From Duganella lactea (GTDB lineage: Bacteria; Pseudomonadota; Gammaproteobacteria; Burkholderiales; Burkholderiaceae_D): a DNA stretch of 64,000 nt. Under the pieces are notes generated by a model that saw only the letters and a program-made list of their open reading frames with translations, made no database searches and was not told the origin of the DNA. How positions within the stretch are numbered: position 1 is the first letter of the stretch; every line of letters begins with the position of its first letter. Made by a program: the position numbers and the translations under genes. This document shows positions 1 through 8,278 of the stretch, piece by piece. The stretch covers positions 21,683 to 85,682 of the forward strand of contig NZ_WWCP01000025.1 in assembly GCF_009857505.1 (NCBI RefSeq), given 5' to 3'.

Positions 1-914
1 TTACCCCACAGGCTGGCGTCCAGAATCTGCGGCGCCTTCACTTCCTGATAGCCGTTGACCTGGTACTTGTTGCGCATGTACTGCTCCACCTGCTGCCAGA
101 TGGTCCAACCTTTCGGATGCCAGAACACCAGGCCCGGCGCCTCGTCCTGGAAGTGGAAGAAGTCCAGCTGCTTGCCCAGCTTGCGGTGATCGCGCTTTTC
201 CGCCTCTTCCAGCATGTGCAGGTATTGCTCCTGGTCTTCCTTCTTCGCCCAGGCGGTGCCGTAGACACGCTGCAGCATCTCGTTCTTGCTGTCGCCGCGC
301 CAGTAGGCGCCGGCCAGCTTCATCAGCTTGAAGACTTTCAGCTTGCCGGTCGACGGCACGTGCGGGCCGCGGCACAGGTCGGTGAAATTACCCTCGCTGT
401 ACAGCGACACGTCCTGGTCGGCGGGAATCGACGCGATGATCTCGGCCTTGTAGGCTTCGCCGATCGACTTGAAGTACGCCACGGCCTCGTCGCGCGGCAG
501 CACCTTGCGGGTGACCGGCTCATCCTTCTTGGCCAGCTCGGCCATTTTCTTCTCGATGGCGATCAGGTCGTCCGGAGTGAACGGGCGCTTGTACGAGAAG
601 TCGTAGTAGAAGCCGTTTTCGATGACCGGGCCGATGGTCACTTGCGCATCCGGGAACAGCTCTTTGACGGCATAGGCCAGCAAGTGGGCGGTCGAGTGAC
701 GGATCACGTCGAGACCTTCCGGGTCCTTGTCGGTGACGATGGCCAGATCGACGTTCTTGTCGATCAGGTAGGAGGTATCGACGACTTTACCGTCAACCTT
801 GCCGGCCAGCGCGGCCTTGCCCAGGCTGGAGGCAATGCTGGACGCCACTTGAGCGACGGTGACTGGACCGTCAAATTCGCGGGCGGAACCATCTGGAAGG
901 CGAACTGAAATCAT
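1..914 (-). CDS. thrS: Threonyl-tRNA synthetase, N-terminal part (cut by window edge)
   Basis: Charges tRNA-Thr in the cytoplasm. About 304 codons are visible from an ATG at 914 on the minus strand; the C-terminal catalytic and anticodon-binding parts lie beyond base 1. The start reads MISVRLPDGSAREF, the usual beginning of the TGS domain (about residues 1-60). It is followed by the editing region with the HSTAHLLA motif (about residue 73, zinc-ligand histidines of the N2 domain) and the start of the class II core (HPKGWTIWQQVEQYMR). It lies downstream of two tRNA-Val genes on the same strand and is separated from them by a hairpin. In relatives thrS is followed by infC-rpmI-rplT; that part is outside the window. 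Confidence 0.96.
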   Translation of the reverse strand, partial: MISVRLPDGSAREFDGPVTVAQVASSIASSLGKAALAGKVDGKVVDTSYLIDKNVDLAIVTDKDPEGLDVIRHSTAHLLAYAVKELFPDAQVTIGPVIENGFYYDFSYKRPFTPDDLIAIEKKMAELAKKDEPVTRKVLPRDEAVAYFKSIGEAYKAEIIASIPADQDVSLYSEGNFTDLCRGPHVPSTGKLKVFKLMKLAGAYWRGDSKNEMLQRVYGTAWAKKEDQEQYLHMLEEAEKRDHRKLGKQLDFFHFQDEAPGLVFWHPKGWTIWQQVEQYMRNKYQVNGYQEVKAPQILDASLWG

Positions 915-967
915 GGTGATCTCCAATGTCGGCGCGCAGGCCGGTTTGAATTTAAAAAATACGGACG

Positions 968-1003
968 AAAAAAAACGCGGACTAGCCGCGTTTTCTCTTT
1001 TTT
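968..1003 (-). terminator. Rho-independent terminator after tRNA-Val genes
   Basis: A 9-bp perfect stem (972-980 with 986-994) with a 5-nt loop is flanked by A-runs on one side and a T-rich tract on the other, so it can act on either strand. It lies between the tRNA pair and thrS, so the likely job is to end the tRNA transcript. Attenuation of thrS is a less supported alternative. Confidence 0.7.
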
Positions 1004-1101
1004 TCAAGCAAAAGAATCCCGTTCGACTAGCGTCACTCCCAAAACTTGGTAGTAGTTCGCGGTGTCATAACCGTGATTGCCTTTCTCGCTCTTACATATT
1101 C

Positions 1102-1178
1102 TGGTGGGCGGTGAGGAATTCGAATCCCCGACCCCTTGGATGTCGACCAAGTATTCTAACCAGCTGAACTAACCGCCC
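1102..1178 (-). tRNA. tRNA-Val (anticodon GAC), copy 2
   Basis: A 77-nt cloverleaf including encoded CCA: 7-bp acceptor GGGCGGT/ACCGCCC, D-stem GTTC/GAAT, anticodon stem CTTGG/CCAAG, T-stem GGGGA/TCCTC with loop TTCGAAT. The anticodon loop reads TCGACAT, giving GAC at 34-36. Position 33, normally an invariant U, is C here. The sequence is identical to the copy at 1210-1286. Confidence 0.93.
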
Positions 1179-1209
1179 GTGGGTACTGCATAAATTGTAC
1201 TGCGTAATC

Positions 1210-1286
1210 TGGTGGGCGGTGAGGAATTCGAATCCCCGACCCCTTGGATGTCGACCAAGTATTCTAACCAGCTGAACTAACCGCCC
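1210..1286 (-). tRNA. tRNA-Val (anticodon GAC), copy 1
   Basis: Identical in all 77 nt to the downstream copy and transcribed first on the minus strand, 31 nt upstream of it. It carries the same GAC anticodon and the same C33 in the anticodon loop. The 31-nt spacer suggests a single two-tRNA transcript ending at the hairpin near 990. Confidence 0.93.
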
Positions 1287-1434
1287 GAAGACCAGCATTA
1301 TAGAGAGCGATTCGGAGAAAAACAAGGGTAATCATGGGAAACATTTCTATTTCCCCTATGAAGATGCAAAAGCGTGGCGTTCTGGCTTACATTACACTGT
1401 CGCCATTCATCTACTCATCCTCAACAACAAGCCC

Positions 1435-2364
1435 ATGCAAGCAGACACCACCTCGCCTTCCGCCCACCTGCACGAACACCGCGCCGGCGACGCCCACTAC
1501 AAACATTACACGGTGCAGCGCAGCCAATCGGTGCTGGCGTGGTCGCTGGCGCTGACGCTGGGCTTCGCGGTGGTGGAGGTGGTGACCGGCTTCATGTCCA
1601 ATTCGCTGGCGCTGATTTCAGACGCCGGCCACATGGTCACCGACGCCGCCGCGCTCGGACTGGCGCTGTTGGCGCAGCTGATCGCCAAACGCCCGCCTTC
1701 GGCGCGCCACTCGTTCGGCTTTGGCCGCGCCGAGGCGCTGGCGGCGTTTGTGAACAGCCTGGTGTTGTTCGCGCTGGTGGGCTGGATCACCTATGAAGCG
1801 ATCTCGCGCTTCGCCCACCCGGAGCAAGTGCACGGCGCCACCGTGTTCATCGTCGCCGCGCTGGGCCTGCTGATCAATCTGCTGCTGGCGTGGCTGCTAT
1901 CGCGCGGCGACAGCAATATGAACACCCGCGCGGCGCTGGTCAACGTGCTGGGCGACCTGCTGGGCTCGGTGGCGGCGCTGGTGTCGGGCGCGGTGATTTA
2001 CTACACCGGCTGGATGCAGATCGACCCGCTGCTGTCGCTGTTCGTGGCGCTGCTGATTCTGAAATCCACGGTCGGCGTGCTGCGCGAGTCCTACCACTTC
2101 CTGATGGGCGGCGTGCCGGAGGAGATCAACTACCTCAGCGTCGGCGCCGACCTGGAGCAAATCGACGGCGTCTGCTCGGTGCACGACCTGCATGTGTGGG
2201 ACATGTCGCCCGGCCAGCCGGCGCTGATCGGCCATATCGAGATCACCGAACTGGAGCGCTGGCCGGCGATCCTGCACGCTATCAAGGCCATGCTGCTGGA
2301 AAAACACGGCATTGACCACATCACGCTGCAAGCGGAAGTCGCGGCCGCGCCGCGCCTGCCATGA
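1435..2364 (+). CDS. Cation diffusion facilitator family metal exporter
   Basis: A 309-residue inner-membrane antiporter of the CDF (ZitB/CzcD) family, expected to export Zn(II) or a similar divalent cation. A histidine-rich N-terminal tail (HLHEHRAGDAHYKHY, about residues 11-25) precedes six hydrophobic segments, and a cytoplasmic ferredoxin-like C-terminal domain follows (VHDLHVWDMSPGQ, about 243). The TM2 metal site HMVTD is intact, but the matching TM5 site reads NVLGD instead of the usual HxxxD, so the substrate may differ from zinc. The stop overlaps the next start by 4 bp (ATGA), implying translational coupling. Confidence 0.92.
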   Translation: MQADTTSPSAHLHEHRAGDAHYKHYTVQRSQSVLAWSLALTLGFAVVEVVTGFMSNSLALISDAGHMVTDAAALGLALLAQLIAKRPPSARHSFGFGRAEALAAFVNSLVLFALVGWITYEAISRFAHPEQVHGATVFIVAALGLLINLLLAWLLSRGDSNMNTRAALVNVLGDLLGSVAALVSGAVIYYTGWMQIDPLLSLFVALLILKSTVGVLRESYHFLMGGVPEEINYLSVGADLEQIDGVCSVHDLHVWDMSPGQPALIGHIEITELERWPAILHAIKAMLLEKHGIDHITLQAEVAAAPRLP

Positions 2365-3362
2365 AACTTGTTCTGTGCGCGCTGCTGATGGTTGCCAGCC
2401 AGGCGCCGGCGCAACCGCTAAGCGAAGCGCTGGCGCGCCGCGACAGTGACGAGCATCGCGACCTGCGCAGCGTATTGGTGATGCGTGAGGGCGCCATCGT
2501 CGCCGAACGCTACTACAACGGCGAACAGGCCGACACACTGCACGACATCCGCTCGGCCGGCAAGAGCATCACCGCCCTGCTGGCCGGCGCCGCCGCCGAT
2601 CGCGGCAAGCTCAGCGCGCAGGACCGCATCGACCGGCTGTGGCCAGCCGCCAAGGGCACAGCGCTGGCGGGTGTCACGCTGGACCAGGTGCTGACCATGC
2701 GCTCCGGCCTGGCCGCCGTCGACGACGATCCCGCCTCGCCGGGCAATGAGGACAAAATGGACGACGCCGCCGATCCGGTGGCGTTCGCGCTGGCCACGCC
2801 GGCCGCGACCGTGCCCGGCACGCGCTATCGTTACAATTCGCTGACCGCCTACATCGCCGGCATCACGGTCGAGCAAGCCACCGGCGAGGATCTGGAGGAC
2901 TTCGCGCGCACGGCACTGTTCGCGCCGCTTGGCATCCGGCACTGGAAATGGCTGCGCGACGCCACCAACCATCCAAAGGGCCAGGGCAACCTCTTCCTGC
3001 GCACGCGCGACCTGGCCAGCATCGGACAGATGGTGCTGGACCAGGGCGTGTTCAAAGGCCGCCGCGTCATCAGCGCCGGCTGGCTGGAGGCCGCGCTGGC
3101 GCCGCGCGTGCTGCTCGCCGGCCTTGATCCCTATGCCGACCATTACGGCTATTTCTGGTATCAGAAAAGCCACCACGTCGGCGACCGCGATATCGTGGTC
3201 CACTTCGCCTCGGGCAACGGCGGCAACAAGATTTATGTAATACCGGCATTGAAGTCGGTGGTCGTCATTACCTCCAGCGCCTACGGCAAGGGCTACGGCC
3301 AAAGGCGCTCTGCGGCTATCCTGGAAGACATTCTGGCTATAATGTTGGCGCCCATAAAATAA
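2361..3362 (+). CDS. Secreted beta-lactamase-family serine hydrolase
   Basis: A 333-residue member of the class C beta-lactamase/penicillin-binding (AmpC-like, EstB) fold. An N-terminal signal peptide of about 18 residues predicts a periplasmic location. The catalytic SxxK is S65-A-G-K68, and the second motif tyrosine lies in YRYNS (about 158). The substrate cannot be told from sequence: family members include esterases, DD-peptidases and D-aminopeptidases. It is coupled to the CDF gene by a 4-bp overlap, with a CAT-like gene 12 bp downstream. Confidence 0.85.
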   Translation: MKLVLCALLMVASQAPAQPLSEALARRDSDEHRDLRSVLVMREGAIVAERYYNGEQADTLHDIRSAGKSITALLAGAAADRGKLSAQDRIDRLWPAAKGTALAGVTLDQVLTMRSGLAAVDDDPASPGNEDKMDDAADPVAFALATPAATVPGTRYRYNSLTAYIAGITVEQATGEDLEDFARTALFAPLGIRHWKWLRDATNHPKGQGNLFLRTRDLASIGQMVLDQGVFKGRRVISAGWLEAALAPRVLLAGLDPYADHYGYFWYQKSHHVGDRDIVVHFASGNGGNKIYVIPALKSVVVITSSAYGKGYGQRRSAAILEDILAIMLAPIK

Positions 3363-3374
3363 GCCGCCTATCTG

Positions 3375-4019
3375 ATGCAGAATTTTGAAAAACGCCGCGA
3401 CCGATACAACGCCTTTGCGTCGTTCGAAAACCCGCTGGTCAACCTCAGCTTCGAACTGGAAGTGCCGGATTTCCGGCCGTATTGCAAGCAGCACAAGCTG
3501 CCGAGCTTCCACTTCTTCCTGTACCACGTGCTGCACGCGCTCAAAGGCATCGACAATTATATGTACCGCATCTACCAGGGTGAGGTCATCAAGATTGACG
3601 ATTTCTGGGCGTCTTACACCGTCATCAACCAGGACCAGAACCTGAATTTCGCGCGCTTTGTCATGACCGACGATCTGCGGGAATTCATCGCGCGCAGCGT
3701 GGCGTCGGCCAAGGAGGCCGAAACCACCATCCAACTGATCAACACCGCCGAAGACCTCGACGACTACCAGCAGCGCCGCAATATTTACATCACCTGCATG
3801 CCGTGGCTGAAGCTGTCGGCGATCGAGCATCCGATCTACGAGCACAAGAGCTACGACATCCCGTCGCTGGCGTGGGGGCGCTACAGCGCACCGCGCCCCG
3901 ACGGCAAGCTCAGCCTGACAATGGCGGTGCAAGCGCATCATGGCTTCATCGACGGCTACCACGTCCACCTGCTGGCACAGGCCATCGCCCAGCGCATCAG
4001 TCAGACGATGGCGTCATAA
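3375..4019 (+). CDS. Chloramphenicol acetyltransferase-like protein
   Basis: A 214-residue protein of the type A CAT family (about 215-220 residues). The catalytic signature HHGFIDGYH near residues 188-196 matches the family HHxxxDGxH, with H189 as the general base. The N-terminal stretch with YNAFASFENPLVNLSFELEV is also family-like. It would act as a cytoplasmic trimer acetylating a hydroxylated acceptor from acetyl-CoA. Nothing shows that chloramphenicol is the real substrate. It ends 6 bp inside the convergent LysR gene. Confidence 0.85.
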   Translation: MQNFEKRRDRYNAFASFENPLVNLSFELEVPDFRPYCKQHKLPSFHFFLYHVLHALKGIDNYMYRIYQGEVIKIDDFWASYTVINQDQNLNFARFVMTDDLREFIARSVASAKEAETTIQLINTAEDLDDYQQRRNIYITCMPWLKLSAIEHPIYEHKSYDIPSLAWGRYSAPRPDGKLSLTMAVQAHHGFIDGYHVHLLAQAIAQRISQTMAS

Positions 4020-4877
4020 CTCCCGCAGAAACGCCTGCACCGCCGGCGATGCGCGGCCGGTCCGGGAACACACCAGGCCAAACTCGCGGTACACGGGCGG
4101 CTGCAACGACATCACCCGCAGGCCACGCTGGTCCTCAGGCAGCGCGGACTGCGGTATCACCGCCACGCCCAGCCCCTCGCGAACCAGCACTGCCGCGCTG
4201 GCCAAATCCCGTACCGTCACCCGGATATTGGATAGCGTCACACCCTGCTCCGCCGCCAGACTCTGCGCGTGCACCGTGCAGCCGCCGGTGGCGAGCACGA
4301 ACGGCTCGTCGGCCAACTGGGCCAGCGTCACTCCCTGCCCGCTGGACTGCCGGCCCAGTCGATGCCGCGACGGCAGCACCGCCACCCAGGAATCACGGCC
4401 GATAATCAAGGCCCCGCGTTCCGGCGCGGGATTCAGCACCACGCCCAACTCGATCGTCTCCTCGGCAAGCCAGGTTTCAACCTCGTCGTCCGTGGCTTCC
4501 AGCGCCACCACATCGATGCCGGGATGGCGGCGCTTGAATGCCGACAGCATCGGCGGCAACAGCGTTCCCAGCACCGACGGAAAAGTGGCCAGGCGGATGC
4601 GCCCGGTATTCAATCCCCGCCCAGCGTCGGCCAGCGCACGAATCGCCTCGAACTGCGTCAGCATCGCGCGCGCGTGTCGCAAGACCTGCTCACCAAACGC
4701 GGTGACCACAACGTCACGCCGCGCCCGCACAAACAGCTGGCCGCCCAGCGCCGTCTCGATCTGCGCGATGGCCTGGCTGGCGCCGGACTGCGATATGCCG
4801 ACATGATCGGCCGCGCGCGAAATATTCCGCAAGTCGGCCACCGCGATCAGCAACCGCCAGTGGGATAAATTCATCAT
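4014..4877 (-). CDS. LysR-family transcriptional regulator
   Basis: A 287-residue LTTR with an N-terminal winged HTH (NLSHWRLLIAVADLRNISRA and GISQSGASQAIAQIE, about residues 3-65) and a periplasmic-binding-protein-like effector domain. It is divergent from a glutathione S-transferase gene 90 bp away, the classical arrangement in which a LysR protein regulates its divergent neighbour. A second ATG (MM) allows a start one codon later, and no strong Shine-Dalgarno distinguishes them. The inducer is unknown. Confidence 0.92.
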   Translation of the reverse strand: MMNLSHWRLLIAVADLRNISRAADHVGISQSGASQAIAQIETALGGQLFVRARRDVVVTAFGEQVLRHARAMLTQFEAIRALADAGRGLNTGRIRLATFPSVLGTLLPPMLSAFKRRHPGIDVVALEATDDEVETWLAEETIELGVVLNPAPERGALIIGRDSWVAVLPSRHRLGRQSSGQGVTLAQLADEPFVLATGGCTVHAQSLAAEQGVTLSNIRVTVRDLASAAVLVREGLGVAVIPQSALPEDQRGLRVMSLQPPVYREFGLVCSRTGRASPAVQAFLREL

Positions 4878-4967
4878 TAGATAAACTGATAGCTCGTTTC
4901 TTGAGCATTAATTTTACAGTGTACCGAGGCGGGCATACAGTGTCGGCTCACCCATCAAGGAGCCGCC

Positions 4968-5567
4968 ATGAAGTTGTATTACGCACCGCACACCTGTTCA
5001 CTGTCACCGCTGATCGTGCTGAAAGAGCTGGAACTGCCGCACCAACTGATCAAGGTCGACAACCAGACCAAACGTACTGCGGACGACCGCGATTTCCGCG
5101 CCATCAATCCAAAAGGCTACGTTGCCGCGCTGGAGCTGGATAACGGCGAGGTGCTGACCGAAGGCCCCGCCATCATCCAATATCTGGCGGACTTGAAACC
5201 GTCGGCGGGACTGGCGCCGCCGGCCGGAACGTGGCCGCGCGTGCGACTGCAAGAGATGCTGAACTTCATCACCAGCGAGATCCACGCCGGCGTGGCGCCG
5301 CTGTTCAATCGGGACTTGCCGGAGTCGGCGCAGACCATCTTCCGCGAACGCCTGTTCCGGCGCATGGCCGTACTGGAAGAAACGCTACGCGAACGCGCCA
5401 ACCTGCTTGGCGCGGCGTACACCGTTGCCGATGCCTATCTGTACACCGTGTTGGGATGGTTCAGCTTCTTCGCCATTGAAACAAGCCGATGGCCGGCCGT
5501 TGCGGCCTACCAACAACGGATCGCCCAGCGGCCCGCCGTACAAGCCGCCCTGCAAGCACACGTCTAA
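4968..5567 (+). CDS. Glutathione S-transferase family protein
   Basis: A 199-residue cytosolic GST. The N-terminal thioredoxin-like domain opens MKLYYAPHTCSLSPLIVLKE, typical of bacterial beta-class GSTs with S/C near residues 10-11. The glutathione-binding cis-Pro region is followed by NGEVLTEGPAIIQYLADL (about 60-77), and the C-terminal helical domain includes AAYTVADAYLYTVLGW. The start is set by AAGGAG 8 bp upstream. It is probably controlled by the divergent LysR gene, and it ends just before a large palindrome. Confidence 0.93.
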   Translation: MKLYYAPHTCSLSPLIVLKELELPHQLIKVDNQTKRTADDRDFRAINPKGYVAALELDNGEVLTEGPAIIQYLADLKPSAGLAPPAGTWPRVRLQEMLNFITSEIHAGVAPLFNRDLPESAQTIFRERLFRRMAVLEETLRERANLLGAAYTVADAYLYTVLGWFSFFAIETSRWPAVAAYQQRIAQRPAVQAALQAHV

Positions 5568-5571
5568 TTCC

Positions 5572-5648
5572 GGTGTCAGGTCTGCCATTCGCACACAGGC
5601 TCAACTGCTCCGCAGTTGAGCCTGTGTGCGAATGGCAGACCTGACACC
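5572..5648. repeat. 37-bp perfect inverted repeat between gst and relA
   Basis: Arms 5572-5608 and 5612-5648 are perfect reverse complements over 37 bp with a 3-nt centre. On the plus strand the second arm is followed by CGTTTTT, so it can end gst transcription; it also faces the end of relA. The first 13 bases (GGTGTCAGGTCTG) recur at 19588, and the last 8 plus the tail (CTGACACCCGTTTTT) recur in reverse at 63874-63888. This points to a dispersed repeat family rather than a one-off terminator. Confidence 0.9.
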
Positions 5649-5653
5649 CGTTT

Positions 5654-7915
5654 TTAAGCGCGGCGGGCTTCCTGGACGCCGGTGACTTCGGCGATGGCGT
5701 TCAGGGCTTTTTGTAACTGCGCGGTCGCGCCGATTTCGGCCGTGAAGGTCATGCGCGCATAGCCTTTGGCCGATTGCGTGTTGACGCCGATGACGTTGAT
5801 CTTTTCGCGCGAGAAGACTTCGGAAATGTCGCGCAGCAGCCCCTGACGGTCGTTGGCCAGGATGAAGATGTCGACCGGGTAGACGGTGTCGGCACCGGCG
5901 CGGCCCCATTCGGTGACGATGACCCGCTCCGGCGCCTTGGCGCGCATCTCGGCGAAGTTCTTGCACGTGGCGCGGTGGATCGACACGCCTTTGCCGCGCG
6001 TGACGAAGCCGACGATGCCGTCCGGCGGCGCCGGCTTGCAGCACTTGGCCAGTTGGGTCATCAAACCATCCGTGCCCACCACCAGCACGCCCGACTTGGC
6101 GCCCTGCTCCACGCTCGACGCGCGGCTCTTGCCGAGGAATACCTCGTCCACTGGCTCGGCCGGCTCGCCGCTGTCGTGCAGCGCCTGTTCGATATGACGC
6201 AGGCTGAATTCGTCCTTGCCGACCGACAGGAACAGGTCGTCCACCTTGGCGAAGCCGAGCTTGTTGGCCAGTGCTTCGAGGTTGACCGCCGTCTTGCCTT
6301 CGCGCTGCAGCGTTTTCTCGACCATGGCGCGGCCATGCGACAGCGTTTCCTGCATATCGATGGCGTGGAACCAGGCGCGGATCTTGGAGCGCGTGCGCGC
6401 CGCCACCGTGTATTCGTCGCTGAGCCAGTCGCGCGACGGGCCAGCCGTGCCGGGCGCGCCCTTGGCGGTGATGATTTCGCAGGTCTGGCCGTTTTTCAGC
6501 GGCGTGTTCAGCGGCACCATGATGCCGTCCACCCGCGCGCCGCGGCAGCGGTGGCCGACATCGCTGTGCAGGTGATAGGCGAAGTCGATCGGCGTGGCGC
6601 CGACCGGCAACTCGATCACGCGCGCCTGCGGCGTCAGCACGAAGATGCGGTCGTCCAGCGCGGCGGCCTTGAGCTTTTCAACCCATTCGCGCTGCTGTTC
6701 TTCCTGGCCGACCACGGCGTCGGCGACGTCGGTTTTCCACGCCAGCAACTGACGCAGCCAGGCGATTTTTTCGTCGTACTTCTGCCCTTGGAAGTTGGAG
6801 CCGCCCTCTTCCTTGTAGCGCCAGTGCGCGGCCACGCCGTATTCGGCGAAGCTGTGCATTTCCTGGGTGCGGATCTGCACTTCCAGCGGCCGGCCATCCT
6901 CGGCCGTCACCACCGTGTGCAGCGAGCGGTAGCCGTTCGGCTTGGGACGCGAGATGTAGTCGTCGAATTCTTTCGGGATCGGCGTCCAGATGTTGTGCAC
7001 CACGCCCAGCACGGTGTAGCAGGTCTTGACGTCGGCGACGATGACGCGGAAGGCGCGCACATCGTACAAATCGGTGAAGTCGAGCTCCTTGCCTTTCATC
7101 TTGCTCCAGATGGAGTAGATGTGCTTGGGCCGGCCAAACACCTCGGCCTGAATGCCCGCCGCCGCCATTTCTGATTGCAGCCGGGCGATGGCGTTGGTGA
7201 CGAAGCCTTCGCGCATCATGCGCTTTTCTTCCAGCATCTTGGCGATGCGCTTGTAGGTTTCCGGCTCGATGAAGCGGAACGACAAGTCTTCCAGCTCCCA
7301 CTTCAGTTGCCAGATGCCGAGGCGGTTGGCCAGCGGCGCGTACAGGTCCAGCGTTTCGCGCCCGTAGGCGCAGGTGACGTCGTTGAACAGCTTGATGTCG
7401 GCAAAGTAGCGCAGCGTGGTCACGCACGAGGCCAGCCGCACCAGCACCACGCGCATGTCGGAGGCCATCGCCAGCAACATCTTGCGCAGCGTTTCGACTT
7501 GCGCGACGGCCATCTGTTGGGCGTTGCGGCCACGCCCCGGCCCGGCGGCGCCAGCGGCGGCGCTCTGATGCTGCGTCAGCTCGCGCAGACGGATCAGCTG
7601 GCGCACGCCGGACACCAGTTCGTTGACGCCGGCGCCGAAGCGCGGCTCGATCACCGCCGCCTGGTCGGTATCGAGCACGGTCAGCTCGAACAGCAGGCCG
7701 GCGATGCGGGTTTCGATGTCGGTGCTGAGAAAGGCCAGCGTGCTGGCCACGCCGACGGCGAAGTCGAGCGCGCCCTGGCCACTGCTGCATTGCTTGTCGG
7801 CGTAGGCGGTGCTGGCAAACTCCAGCGCCGCCAGCATGCGGGCGCTTTCGTCGGGCGTGAGTCCCTGGACCAGTTGCTCCGAGGTGGCACTGGTCAGCGA
7901 GGTGGTCGATACCAT
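5654..7915 (-). CDS. relA: GTP pyrophosphokinase (ppGpp synthetase I)
   Basis: A 753-residue long RSH protein making (p)ppGpp during amino-acid starvation at the ribosome. The N-terminal HD region lacks the paired HD hydrolase residues (LLFELTVLD where SpoT has HD), so it should be synthetase-only. The synthetase core has YDVRAFRVIV and the RelA-type EFDD motif (KEFDDYISRPKPNGYRSLHT) rather than RFKD. TGS (RIFVLTPQARVIELPVGATP) and C-terminal zinc-finger/ACT (LAKCCKPAPPDGIVGFVTR) regions follow. AGGAG precedes the ATG. It is the last gene of the hydrolase-ridA-relA operon, with 7 bp between ridA and relA. Confidence 0.96.
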   Translation of the reverse strand: MVSTTSLTSATSEQLVQGLTPDESARMLAALEFASTAYADKQCSSGQGALDFAVGVASTLAFLSTDIETRIAGLLFELTVLDTDQAAVIEPRFGAGVNELVSGVRQLIRLRELTQHQSAAAGAAGPGRGRNAQQMAVAQVETLRKMLLAMASDMRVVLVRLASCVTTLRYFADIKLFNDVTCAYGRETLDLYAPLANRLGIWQLKWELEDLSFRFIEPETYKRIAKMLEEKRMMREGFVTNAIARLQSEMAAAGIQAEVFGRPKHIYSIWSKMKGKELDFTDLYDVRAFRVIVADVKTCYTVLGVVHNIWTPIPKEFDDYISRPKPNGYRSLHTVVTAEDGRPLEVQIRTQEMHSFAEYGVAAHWRYKEEGGSNFQGQKYDEKIAWLRQLLAWKTDVADAVVGQEEQQREWVEKLKAAALDDRIFVLTPQARVIELPVGATPIDFAYHLHSDVGHRCRGARVDGIMVPLNTPLKNGQTCEIITAKGAPGTAGPSRDWLSDEYTVAARTRSKIRAWFHAIDMQETLSHGRAMVEKTLQREGKTAVNLEALANKLGFAKVDDLFLSVGKDEFSLRHIEQALHDSGEPAEPVDEVFLGKSRASSVEQGAKSGVLVVGTDGLMTQLAKCCKPAPPDGIVGFVTRGKGVSIHRATCKNFAEMRAKAPERVIVTEWGRAGADTVYPVDIFILANDRQGLLRDISEVFSREKINVIGVNTQSAKGYARMTFTAEIGATAQLQKALNAIAEVTGVQEARRA

Positions 7916-7922
7916 GATGCTC

Positions 7923-8273
7923 CTAGCGCTGCGCGGCGGTGACGACGATCTCCACCAGCCACTGCGGATCGGCCAGCTGGGCCTGCACGGTGGCGCGCGG
8001 TGGCGTGTGGCCTTGGGGTACCCAGGCGTCCCACGCCTCGTTCATGCCGGCGAAGTCGGCCAGGTCCTTGAGGTAGATCTGGCAGCTGAGGATGCAGGTC
8101 TTGTCGCTGCCGGCTTCGGCCAGCAGACGGTCGATGTGGCCCAGCACCTCGAGGGTCTGGCCCTGGATGTCGGCGTCGCTCTGTTCGGCCACCTGGCCGG
8201 CCAGGTACACGGTGTTGTTGTGAATCGCCACCTCGGACAGGCGCTTGCCCACATGCAGTCGTTTGATTTCCAT
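7923..8273 (-). CDS. RidA/YjgF-family protein
   Basis: 116 residues. Rid proteins form trimers that hydrolyse reactive enamine/imine intermediates of PLP enzymes. The conserved arginine lies in PPRATVQ (about residue 94) and the family N-terminal pattern VYLAGQVA is present. The second half is slightly diverged from canonical RidA (PQWLVEIVVTAA at the end), which fits a Rid2-type subfamily rather than RidA itself. It sits between a hydrolase and relA, 5 bp after the hydrolase stop. Confidence 0.9.
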   Translation of the reverse strand: MEIKRLHVGKRLSEVAIHNNTVYLAGQVAEQSDADIQGQTLEVLGHIDRLLAEAGSDKTCILSCQIYLKDLADFAGMNEAWDAWVPQGHTPPRATVQAQLADPQWLVEIVVTAAQR

Positions 8274-8278
8274 ACGTA

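Noticed and set aside
968..1003. T-box or other attenuator controlling thrS
   Set aside because: The hairpin looks like an ordinary bidirectional terminator, T-boxes are not known in Proteobacteria, and no alternative antiterminator pairing is visible.
2418..3968. Long minus-strand open frame (over 500 codons) opposite the serine hydrolase and CAT-like genes
   Set aside because: It has Arg/Ala/Val-rich composition without any domain and is fully explained by high GC third-codon bias of the true plus-strand genes.
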